Positions 1 to 6,437 of a stretch of 11,020 bases of DNA are shown piece by piece. The position numbers and the translations under genes are program-made. A model generated the notes under the pieces. The model worked only from the letters and a program-made list of their open reading frames with translations, was not told where the DNA came from and searched no databases. The DNA is from CANJUD01 sp043750035. Its GTDB lineage: Bacteria > Bacteroidota > Bacteroidia > UKL13-3. The stretch spans positions 1-11,020 of the forward strand of contig JAYVCI010000099.1 of the NCBI GenBank assembly GCA_043750035.1, given 5' to 3'. The stretch's first letter is position 1, and every line of letters starts with the position of its first letter.

Positions 1-1
1 T

Positions 2-1255
2 GGAAGCAAGGTTTCAAGTGGCACCAATTACCCCTATTACATAAAATATCAAATTACGCAAAATGGCACCTACGATTTATGTGTAAAGGTATCGGATACT
101 TGCAATAATTGTGATACCACTTTTTGCAGCAAACGCACCATTAGCTGTTTTGGCAGTAGCTCTACCTGTAACTGGGCCAACCGCAGTGCGAAAGGTAATT
201 ATAAGGATAGCTGCAATAGCAAATCAGCCTCGCTTGCTGCATATATTTCATTTAGTTCAATTACCAACAAAAGCTGTTTCAAATATCAATGGACGGTGAA
301 CGGTAATAATGTTGGTACCAATTCATATTATATAAATTATACTGTAACCCAAAATGGTACTTATAATCTATGTGTTAAAGTAACCGATACCTGCAATAAT
401 TGTGATACTACTATATGTAGCTCACGTATTGTCAAATGCATAGGAAGCAGCACATGTAATTGGGCCAATCGTTACCCAACTGCCATTTTTAAGGATACTT
501 GCAAAAGCACCTCGGCTACCCTCAATGGTTATATTTCATTCAATAGCAGCAAAAACTGTTTCAAATACCAGTGGTCAGTGGATGGCACTGACTATGGTTT
601 GCATTTGAATTATTTCAGTTTCACAGTAAAGTATAACGGAACTTATAATATTTGTGTGAAGGTGACGGATACCTGCAACAATTGCGATACTACTTTCTGT
701 AGCACCCGTGTAATTAATTGCTTAAGTGCTTGCAATTGGGCCAGCAAATCGCCTAAAATATTTGTATGGGACAGTTGCAAGACTGGCATACCCTCGGTTA
801 ATGCATACATTTCATTTAAAGTGAATGGCTGCTTCAAGTATCAATGGACGGTGAATGGAAGCAATGCCGGCAACTTGTATTATACAAAATATGCCATTAC
901 CCAAAACGGTACTTACAAAGTATGTGTGAAGGTGACCGATACCTGTAATAACTGCGATACAACCATTTGTAGTTCTATAACGGTTAACTGTAATAATAGT
1001 ATAAACAATATAGACTTAAATGAGGGAATAAAACTTTATCCCAACCCTACTCAAGGCATTGTAAAACTGGATTGGAACCTAGGCAACAGTTCGTATGTGA
1101 TATATAATATTGCCGGACAAAGTTTGTTTAATGGCAACCTAAGCAATGGTACACAAACACTTGATTTAACAAGCTACCCCACTGGGTTATATATTTTACA
1201 AGTAAGGACTGCGAATGCTAATTTAACGCAGAAGATATTCTTACAAAAAGAGTAG
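2..1255 (+). CDS. Secreted cysteine-rich PKD-like repeat protein with T9SS C-terminal sorting domain (5' partial)
   Basis: The reading frame is open from the left edge, so the N-terminus and signal peptide lie outside the window. What remains is one partial and three complete repeats of 90-97 residues. Each complete repeat starts with CNWA and passes through CFKYQW and NGTYxxCVKVTDTCNNCDTT to a final Cys about two residues after a V/I. After a short Asn-rich linker comes a type A T9SS sorting domain (LYPNPTQG at about 1034, then YNIAGQ and PTGLYILQV, ending KIFLQKE). Proteins with this tail cross the outer membrane by the type IX secretion system and are released or attached at the cell surface. 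The repeats have the hydrophobic pattern of PKD/Ig-like beta-sandwich modules (YQWTVNG...NGTYxVCVKV), but with eight Cys each. A surface adhesin or structural role is likely; no enzymatic motif is visible. The T9SS assignment is firm and the exact role is unknown. Confidence 0.88.
   Translation, partial: GSKVSSGTNYPYYIKYQITQNGTYDLCVKVSDTCNNCDTTFCSKRTISCFGSSSTCNWANRSAKGNYKDSCNSKSASLAAYISFSSITNKSCFKYQWTVNGNNVGTNSYYINYTVTQNGTYNLCVKVTDTCNNCDTTICSSRIVKCIGSSTCNWANRYPTAIFKDTCKSTSATLNGYISFNSSKNCFKYQWSVDGTDYGLHLNYFSFTVKYNGTYNICVKVTDTCNNCDTTFCSTRVINCLSACNWASKSPKIFVWDSCKTGIPSVNAYISFKVNGCFKYQWTVNGSNAGNLYYTKYAITQNGTYKVCVKVTDTCNNCDTTICSSITVNCNNSINNIDLNEGIKLYPNPTQGIVKLDWNLGNSSYVIYNIAGQSLFNGNLSNGTQTLDLTSYPTGLYILQVRTANANLTQKIFLQKE
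167..991 (+). repeat. Three tandem cysteine-rich protein repeats (about 97, 94 and 90 codons)
   Basis: Repeat starts (CNWA codons) fall at 167, 455 and 731, and the last repeat ends at about 991. A fourth, partial copy precedes 167. The conserved block TDTCNNCDTT begins its Cys codons at 101, 392, 674 and 944, giving spacings of 291, 282 and 270 nt, all multiples of three. The DNA differs at many synonymous sites (tgcaataattgtgat versus tgcaacaattgcgat) while the peptide is unchanged, so the copies look old and constrained at the protein level. Confidence 0.88.
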
Positions 1256-1274
1256 TTCTATTATAATATTGAGG

Positions 1275-1305
1275 AAAAGCCAGGCAATTATTGTCTGGCT
1301 TTTTT
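1275..1305 (+). terminator. Rho-independent terminator
   Basis: A 13-bp stem (1275-1287 with 1291-1303, one G-T wobble) with a 3-nt loop sits 19 nt after the stop of the repeat protein, and the right arm runs into a T tract. The left arm begins with AAAA, so it could also work to some extent on the minus strand, where the convergent genes end some 420 nt away. Confidence 0.82.
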
Positions 1306-1359
1306 GTTGTATGATATTTCATAAATCATAACTAAACATGTAAATAGTTAGACAAAATA

Positions 1360-1611
1360 CGTCATTGGTAGGAGCAGTGTGCAAGCCATTGGTGTAGGCC
1401 ACGAAGCAATCTCCTCTGGAATACTACTCCCCCTGAGATTGCTTCGTCACCCATACACACAAACCAACGCTTCGTTTCTCGCAATGACGGAACATATCAC
1501 ACCGTCATTGCGAGGAGGCCGCCGACGAAGCAATCTCAGGAGAAACGTGATCCCTACCAGATTGCTTCGTCACCCATATGCACAATCAATGCTTCGTTCC
1601 TACCAATGACG
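1360..1611. repeat. Two inverted copies of a palindromic dispersed repeat
   Basis: Copy 1 (1360-1489) and copy 2 (1503-1611) are roughly reverse complements of each other. Each is itself an imperfect palindrome with the signature CGTCATTG...CGAAGCAATCT...AGATTGCTTCG...CAATGACG. The outer arms 1360-1373 and 1598-1611 are perfect 14-nt complements. The inner arms 1477-1489 and 1503-1515 match at 12 of 13 positions. Repeats with the CGTCATTGCGAGG...GAAGCAATCTC signature are common dispersed intergenic hairpins in bacterial genomes (recall, not searched). The rest of the gap 1256-1722 holds only the terminator and an uncharacterised 110-nt stretch before 1722. Frames running through the repeat are not credible genes. 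Confidence 0.75.
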
Positions 1612-1722
1612 ACGTGAATTATGAAAGAGGTCCAATGTATCCCTAATGTACACGTTTTATTAGGTCTCCTTCCTTTATCCGCTGGGATTTCGTATGATGA
1701 GTATGTATTCTTTAGTGGGGTG

Positions 1723-2574
1723 TTAAATATTTTTAGTTTTTGTATAAGTATCTTCTTTAATTTTATTAATGACAAGAATAAATTCTATAATTGAATTTGC
1801 AATTATAGTTTCTTCTTTCTGCCTGATATTATTAATTACAGAACTATCTATTGATGGACTCAGCGTGCCAAAGATTTGGCTGTAATAATTACCAATACCT
1901 TTTTGAAGTTCAAAAGCAATGTTAGAATTTTTTTGAATGTCATCCAAGTTCGATTCTATAAAATCAAATTCTGCTCCTGATAAAATACCAGAGATTCTTA
2001 AAAAATTATTTTTTCTATCATTCCATATAAAAGAGTTGTATTGATTGCCTCCACTATAAATTTTGATTCCACCATTTTCTTCATAAATTCTAGTTTTACC
2101 ACATCCTTTATTTAATGTTTCATAAATATGATTTCTCCAATCAAATAATTCAGGATCATTCATTTGGTATGAATTAAGTTTTATATTCCTATTGTAAAAT
2201 TCAACTAATTCATTATATTCTTCAATTGTATCTGTTTTGTATCCAATATCTAATGAGTTTATGTCTGAGTATAGAAGGAGGTTCATTGAGGTGACAATTG
2301 CTGTTTTCTCATTCATGTAAATTTTAGCATGGAGATTGGGAATAAGAATTGGTTCTATTCCGATATTTAAAACCTGTTCAATAGTTTCTTGTACGCCATC
2401 TCGTACATAAAATTCAATATGAATATTTCTATCTTGAAGTGACTTAATTTTCTTTAATAACTTGAACCACTTATCTATTTTACAATAAGGAGATACTATA
2501 ACAACTTTTTCATCAGCTTCATCTAAGAGTGTCATAATTTCTCCTGATATATTGTTTGGTTTTAATAGTTTCAT
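1723..2574 (-). CDS. Phospholipase D-like (HKD) family protein
   Basis: This is a 283-residue protein without signal peptide or membrane segment, so it is probably cytoplasmic. The N-terminal 130 residues resemble a PLD-fold half-domain: VVIVSPY near residue 24, then the HKD-type motif LHAKIYMNE (H82, K84) followed by AIVTSMNL (S96, N98). The usual Asp of HxK(x4)D is Glu89. Only one HKD motif is present, so an active enzyme would have to dimerise, as known single-motif PLD nucleases such as BfiI do. Residues 150-283 match nothing I recognise. It starts 36 nt after the upstream T9SS propeller gene on the same strand, so co-transcription is possible, but the two products have no obvious joint role. 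The upstream sequence is A-rich without a Shine-Dalgarno, as usual in this phylum. Nuclease and phosphotransferase functions are both possible; neither is shown. Confidence 0.75.
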   Translation of the reverse strand: MKLLKPNNISGEIMTLLDEADEKVVIVSPYCKIDKWFKLLKKIKSLQDRNIHIEFYVRDGVQETIEQVLNIGIEPILIPNLHAKIYMNEKTAIVTSMNLLLYSDINSLDIGYKTDTIEEYNELVEFYNRNIKLNSYQMNDPELFDWRNHIYETLNKGCGKTRIYEENGGIKIYSGGNQYNSFIWNDRKNNFLRISGILSGAEFDFIESNLDDIQKNSNIAFELQKGIGNYYSQIFGTLSPSIDSSVINNIRQKEETIIANSIIEFILVINKIKEDTYTKTKNI

Positions 2575-2610
2575 GTTTGTTTATTTCGTTTTGATTAGTA
2601 TTTTATTTCC

Positions 2611-4665
2611 TCACTCCCCAACCACAACCCTCCCCAAAATCCTAGTCCCATTCTCCACCAACTCCACCAAATAAATCCCATCCCCATATTCACCAATATC
2701 ATACGTAAAACTATCACCGGAAATATTGCTTTTTTGCAAAATAATTTGCCCCGTTATATTATATATTTTAAGGTTGGCGTTTTGTATTGTTTTCCCAAAT
2801 GTTATAGTAAATTTTCCTTGTGTAGGATTGGGGAATATCACCAATTGACTGATAATTTCTTCACCAATACCCGCATTGATTATTTTATGACATCGAGTAG
2901 TATAGGTGCAACTGTCGGATGTGATGATCACTGCATAGTCGCCATTTACAGTGGGTGTATAACTTTGCTTTGTTTCGCCCACAATAGGGGCATAGTTCTT
3001 TTTGCAATCAATCCATTGATAGGTTGCTCCGTTTGCTTTTGCTGTGAGTATGCTTGCATTTTGAATTACGGCTGTATCTATCGCAACTATATTTATATTG
3101 AGGGTAACTAAACTGTCACAACCTCTTGTATTTATCAAAGTATCATTATACATGCCACTAACAGAATAATATTTTTTGTTAAATTGAATTTTGCTGCACG
3201 ATTTAATGCCAATGGCTGCAGTAGTATTGGCACATTGTTTTATTTTATGAATAAATATATCATTATCACCTTTGGCTGCAAGGTTAATGGTTTGCGTAGT
3301 ATCAATTGCAAAATTTACAGTATCCTCGAAATAACCCGCTGTGTAAACATCGCCATAACTATCTGTTACAACAGCCTGTCCAAATTCATTGAGCTTGCCT
3401 CCTAATTTTTTTGCCCAAACAAATCCACCTGAGGTGTCCAATTTATATATAAATACATCCAATGATTTTACAGCGGTTAGATTATATACCGATGTTTCCG
3501 GGTTAAAGTCAACCGTGCTGTCAAAATAACCTGTACTATATAGGTATCCTTTTTTGTCTAAGGTAATACTGTTGCTCACTTCTGTGGAGGCACCACTAAT
3601 TTGTTTGGCCCACGAAAAATTCCCATTTACATCTAGTTTTAATATAAAAATATCTACACCACCTGCCACAGTTAAGTTATATTTTGGTGGCCCGGGATTA
3701 AAATCAACCACATTGGAAAAATAACCCGTGCTATATGTATTCCCCGAATCATCGGCAATAATGGAAAGCCCCTGTTCATCGCTTGTGCCGCCCATTCTTT
3801 TGGCCCAAACAAAATTGCCTCCCGAATCGAGTTTTGATATAAAAATTTCAGTACCACCCTGAGATTTTAAAATATAAGTTTTTGTACTTGGATCAAAGTC
3901 TGCATCATCTTGATACAAGCCAGTAGTATATACATTTTCTGCGGCATCGAGCGAGATAGAATTTCCGCCGTCGGTATAAAGCCCGCCCATTGCCCTGGCC
4001 CAAACAAAATTGCCCGAGGTGTCCAATTTGGTTATATGTATATCGAACTCGCCTGCAGATGTTATGTTTGAAGTATTAGCAGAGGGATCAAAATCTACGG
4101 TATATTGAAAAGTACCAGTAATATATACTGCTGAGTTTTTTATAGTAATGGAATTGGCATAATCGTATCCAACGCCCCCAATTCGCTTAGCAAAAACAAA
4201 ATTTCCCGATGCGTCCAGCTTCGAAATAAATATATCATCTAAACCAGCCGATCCTATATTAAACCCCTGGCTCCCGGGGTCAAAATCGCCATAGTCTTGA
4301 AAAGTACCTGTGGTATAAACAGCCCCATTGGCATCTATGGCAATTGATAAGGCTGTTTCTTCAAAATCTCCGCCCATTCCCTTCGCCCATAAAAAATTCC
4401 CTTTAGCATCTAATTTGCACACAAAAATATCTTGAGACAATGAAGCAGAAGTTACATTAAAAGTACTGCTAGGCGAAGGGTCAAAATCTACAAGCCCAGT
4501 AAAACTCCCAGCGATACAAATGTTCCCATTCGGGTCAACTGCTAGGCAGTATGCTTCGTCGAAAGCAGACCCACCTATTTTTTTTACCCAATCTAAAGTA
4601 ACAGTTTGTGCTTGCAATAAGCCAGCAGCAAGGGTGATGAGGAGCGTAAATGTAGTTTTTTTCAT
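2611..4665 (-). CDS. Secreted SBBP-type seven-bladed beta-propeller protein with T9SS sorting domain
   Basis: The product is 684 residues with a clear signal peptide (MKKTTFTLLITLAAGLLQA, cleavage near residue 19). Residues 26-478 form seven repeats of 62-67 residues, each of the form WAKxxGG...SxxxDxxGNxYxTGxF...VDFDP...DIFIxKLDxxGNFV. This is the beta-propeller SBBP/delta-60-like pattern, and seven copies fit a closed seven-bladed propeller. Residues 479-608 contain a GCDSLVTLNI module and an Ig-like YQWIDC/YTPTVNGDYAV module, both common in Bacteroidota surface proteins. Residues 609-684 are a T9SS type A tail (IFPNPTQGKF...YNITGQ...DGIYLVEL). The protein is exported by Sec, then by T9SS to the surface or medium. 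Its ligand is unknown and no catalytic residues are evident. The ATG at 4663-4665 is chosen because it gives the signal peptide its normal length and lies just behind a promoter box. Confidence 0.92.
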   Translation of the reverse strand: MKKTTFTLLITLAAGLLQAQTVTLDWVKKIGGSAFDEAYCLAVDPNGNICIAGSFTGLVDFDPSPSSTFNVTSASLSQDIFVCKLDAKGNFLWAKGMGGDFEETALSIAIDANGAVYTTGTFQDYGDFDPGSQGFNIGSAGLDDIFISKLDASGNFVFAKRIGGVGYDYANSITIKNSAVYITGTFQYTVDFDPSANTSNITSAGEFDIHITKLDTSGNFVWARAMGGLYTDGGNSISLDAAENVYTTGLYQDDADFDPSTKTYILKSQGGTEIFISKLDSGGNFVWAKRMGGTSDEQGLSIIADDSGNTYSTGYFSNVVDFNPGPPKYNLTVAGGVDIFILKLDVNGNFSWAKQISGASTEVSNSITLDKKGYLYSTGYFDSTVDFNPETSVYNLTAVKSLDVFIYKLDTSGGFVWAKKLGGKLNEFGQAVVTDSYGDVYTAGYFEDTVNFAIDTTQTINLAAKGDNDIFIHKIKQCANTTAAIGIKSCSKIQFNKKYYSVSGMYNDTLINTRGCDSLVTLNINIVAIDTAVIQNASILTAKANGATYQWIDCKKNYAPIVGETKQSYTPTVNGDYAVIITSDSCTYTTRCHKIINAGIGEEIISQLVIFPNPTQGKFTITFGKTIQNANLKIYNITGQIILQKSNISGDSFTYDIGEYGDGIYLVELVENGTRILGRVVVGE

Positions 4666-4669
4666 TACG

Positions 4670-4677
4670 CAAAAGTA
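4670..4677 (-). promoter_or_regulatory. Bacteroidota -7 promoter box (TAnnTTTG)
   Basis: On the minus strand TACTTTTG fits the Bacteroidota primary sigma -7 consensus TAnnTTTG exactly. It ends only 4 nt before the ATG of the propeller gene, so the transcript would start at or within a few bases of the start codon. No good TTG/TTTG -33 element is visible 19-21 nt further upstream, which keeps confidence moderate. Confidence 0.45.
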
Positions 4678-4785
4678 CAGAAATAATAAGAAAGTTGAAA
4701 TAGAAAAGATGGAAGAAGTTGGCAGGAGGCAGGAAGCGGTTGGCAGTCGCTATGCTTGCATGCTTCCGTTGGTAACCCGTAGGGT

Positions 4786-4808
4786 ACTGCCAACTGCCAA
4801 CTGCCAAC
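4786..4808. repeat. Heptamer tandem repeat (ACTGCCA)3 with inverted partner
   Basis: Three perfect ACTGCCA units plus AC lie here. The reverse complement GTTGGCAGT occurs at 4739-4747, and a second TTGGCAG at 4719-4725, so the stretch 4719-4808 can fold into a long-loop hairpin. Heptamers of this type (TTGGCAG/CTGCCAA) recur between genes in this phylum, to my recollection. No gene runs through it. Confidence 0.7.
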
Positions 4809-4883
4809 GAAGCTGTTGCAAATGCTCTGGGAACTTTAAAAGAAAAAATAGTCTTTGTAGGAGGAGCTAAGAAAAATATATAG
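4809..4883 (+). pseudogene. Remnant of a nucleotidyltransferase-fold (AbiEii-like) gene
   Basis: Read on the plus strand from 4809, the codons give EAVANALGTLKEKIVFVGGA, then lysine-rich residues and TAG at 4881-4883. The pattern ALGxLxxKxVFVGGA resembles the N-terminal entry into the pol-beta-type nucleotidyltransferase core, where GG is part of the hG[G/S] motif, as in AbiEii-like and related small nucleotidyltransferases. Everything after GGA is lost, including the catalytic Asp pair, and the left side runs straight into the heptamer repeat with no start codon. If real, it is a dead 20-codon fragment of a toxin/defence-type gene. The call rests on one short motif recalled from memory and could be chance. 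Confidence 0.4.
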
Positions 4884-4912
4884 CTTAAAAATCACCACGA
4901 AGTCTTATATAT

Positions 4913-5284
4913 TCATTCTTTCAGTTTTATAACACCTGTTCTATATAAATCTAATGCTTTTTGCAAAATATCTCCAATTGTCTTTACTGGCAAATCTTTG
5001 TTCGGGTTCACGCTGAAAATCTTCATCCTCGATCGTTCGCCTATTTCTAATTTTGGATGAACAAGGTGCTTGCCTTCTACCATAAGTATATAAGGCTCAT
5101 CCATTTTTTTATCCGTCCATAAATAACAGAACATCTTTTTCTTGTAGCAGAAACAGGGCATTCCGTACTTCTGCGTTTCAGTAATATTGGTATCTTGTTC
5201 TAGTATAATACTTCGCAAAGCAAGCAGGCAACTTTTGTTGGGTTCTAGTTTGTTCAGATAGAAATGATCAAGTTCGCGAATCAT
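4913..5284 (-). CDS. DUF1801 domain-containing protein
   Basis: This 123-residue protein is full length for the small DUF1801 family (YdhG-like fold). Recognisable features are the N-terminal IRELDHFYLNKLEPNKSCLLALR, the KYGMPCFCYKKKMFCYLW block at residues 39-56, the VEGKHLVHP segment and the RSRMKI...LPVKTIGDILQKALDLYRTGVIKLK C-terminus. Members are single-domain cytoplasmic proteins of unsettled function; no enzymatic residues can be assigned. The gene stands alone on the minus strand, 292 nt downstream of the TIR gene, with a palindrome next to its start. No terminator is evident after the stop. The family call is confident; the function is not known. Confidence 0.87.
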   Translation of the reverse strand: MIRELDHFYLNKLEPNKSCLLALRSIILEQDTNITETQKYGMPCFCYKKKMFCYLWTDKKMDEPYILMVEGKHLVHPKLEIGERSRMKIFSVNPNKDLPVKTIGDILQKALDLYRTGVIKLKE

Positions 5285-5294
5285 ATTTATATTT

Positions 5295-5427
5295 TCCTAA
5301 CGGTTGGAGGGTTTAAGAGTTGGCGATTTCGGAGTACTAAACTGTCAACCTGCACAAAAGTTTGATTGGAAAACTGAACTTGATTTAACCACTGAACCGC
5401 CAATTTCTTGTAGGTGCTGTTGTGGTT
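5295..5427 (-). repeat. Imperfect palindrome, weak attC-like element
   Basis: On the minus strand the element begins near CCACAAC (5425-5419) and ends in CGTTAGG (5302-5296), close to the GTTRRRY integron core site but missing the last pyrimidine. Internal arms TTGGCG (5320-5325) and CGCCAA (5398-5403) are complementary, with weaker pairing outside them. It shares the CGTTAGG end and a TGGCGATTT block (5321-5329) with the stronger element at 10317-10450. It may equally be an ordinary dispersed repeat. Confidence 0.27.
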
Positions 5428-5576
5428 GCCCTTCTTTCGGTCAATGGTCTGTAGTGTCGAGTTTGCAGTGTCGTTGTGCGGTTGGGCAGGCATACTCTTT
5501 TGTAAGCTTTGGTCTGTGCGGTAGCTTGTGTGGCTTGCAAATGTGTATGACTGCGAAGGATTGGCATTGTTGTCAT
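5428..5576. other. Gene-free spacer of contrasting composition
   Basis: This is the remainder of the 292-nt gap between the TIR and DUF1801 genes. It is visibly richer in G and C than the flanking AT-rich genes, with many TGTG/GTTG steps on the plus strand. Open frames cross it on both strands, but their products are low-complexity (runs of Thr, Arg and Gln, or of Cys and Gly) and have no recognisable domain, so I do not call a gene. I have the impression of having seen similar sequence between genes in related genomes; this was not searched. Confidence 0.4.
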
Positions 5577-6425
5577 TTAGTTTAATACTCTGTCTGAAAT
5601 TTGTTTTGCAATTTCTTCTATGGTGAAACTTGAAGTATTTAATGCCAGCATATCAGCAATGATTGGGCTGAATTTTAAAACTTCGTTTTTACTGATTTTA
5701 TGCCAAATTGGAAGTATTACTTTTTCTCCATTCACTTCTCTTGCGAAAAGTCCGTCCAATTCTCTTTGAGGCCATTCTTTGCTGAAAAACGCTTCTGATA
5801 AAACTATAATTCCATAACGTGAATTTTTCAATCCGTTGTCAATGGAACGTCTAAGACTGTCGCCAACTCGCAATGAAAATTCATCATACCAAACTTTGAT
5901 TCCATTTTCTTGTAAGCATTTTACAAAAGGTCTTACAAAATCTTCTTTGTCTTCGGAAGCGTGAGAAACAAAAACATCATAAGCTGTTTGTTCAATCTGT
6001 GTCGGTTTTAAAACATCAAAAGAGTGTAAGGATTGCATTTTCTGCTTTTCCATTTCTCTTGTGATTTGCTGTTGCAAGGTCAACATTTCTTTTTGTTCCT
6101 TTTTTACTTTATCTCTTTCGCTTTGTTCTTCTTTGTTAAGTTTAACTTGCAGGTCAAGTTTCTTTTTCTGCTTATCTGCTAAAGATTTTGATTTTGCACT
6201 TTTATCTTTTTCAAGTTTGTTTATTTCATCATTTTTTTTGGTCAAGTCTTTTTGATATGTGATAACTCTTTTAAGGTCTTTTTCTCTTGATATTTTTTCA
6301 AGGATACTGTGAGCTTCTTTTTGTTTACGGCTGATATTGGCATCTATTGGATGAATACTTTTTTCTATTGTGTTTATATCACGGTCAACACTTGAAATTT
6401 CTCTTGCTATACTATCAATGCTCAT
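5577..6425 (-). CDS. Coiled-coil TIR-domain protein, putative NAD-cleaving effector
   Basis: The product has 282 residues. Residues 1-135 are a charged, Lys/Glu/Gln-rich segment predicted to form a long coiled coil, likely for oligomerisation. Residues 148-282 are a TIR domain: YDVFVSHASEDK (149-160), the VWYDEFSLRVGDSLRRSID BB-loop region (178-196), YGIIVLSEAFFSKEW (204-218) and RELDGLF, in which Glu222 sits four residues after Trp218, where enzymatic TIRs carry the catalytic Glu. Bacterial TIR domains of this type hydrolyse NAD+ or make cyclic-ADP-ribose-like signals and act in Thoeris and other anti-phage systems. There is no signal peptide, so it is cytoplasmic. It is the last gene of the three-gene operon, starting 12 nt after the zincin-like gene's stop. 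NADase activity is inferred from the family; a scaffold-only role is the alternative. Confidence 0.92.
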   Translation of the reverse strand: MSIDSIAREISSVDRDINTIEKSIHPIDANISRKQKEAHSILEKISREKDLKRVITYQKDLTKKNDEINKLEKDKSAKSKSLADKQKKKLDLQVKLNKEEQSERDKVKKEQKEMLTLQQQITREMEKQKMQSLHSFDVLKPTQIEQTAYDVFVSHASEDKEDFVRPFVKCLQENGIKVWYDEFSLRVGDSLRRSIDNGLKNSRYGIIVLSEAFFSKEWPQRELDGLFAREVNGEKVILPIWHKISKNEVLKFSPIIADMLALNTSSFTIEEIAKQISDRVLN

Positions 6426-6437
6426 AATTCTATATTT

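Noticed and set aside
1379..1609. Plus-strand frame through the palindromic repeats
   Set aside because: It consists almost wholly of the two inverted repeat copies, so the peptide merely repeats LLRHPY-type translations of the hairpin arms.
1360..1611. CRISPR array
   Set aside because: Only two copies, inverted to each other, with no regular spacers and no cas genes nearby.
1621..1794. A 57-codon plus-strand frame starting ATG, with a hydrophobic product
   Set aside because: It overlaps the 3' end of the PLD-like gene in antisense, has no recognisable domain or promoter, and its first part lies in sequence that looks like a dispersed intergenic element.
4876..4912. Terminator behind the DUF1801 gene
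   Set aside because: The AT-rich arms ATATATAGCTT and AGTCTTATATAT pair only partly and no T tract follows in the gene's direction.
5287..5585. Open frames on both strands in the TIR-DUF1801 gap
   Set aside because: The products are low-complexity (Thr/Arg/Gln or Cys/Gly rich), mutually overlapping and without domains; the composition bias of the spacer explains the lack of stops.
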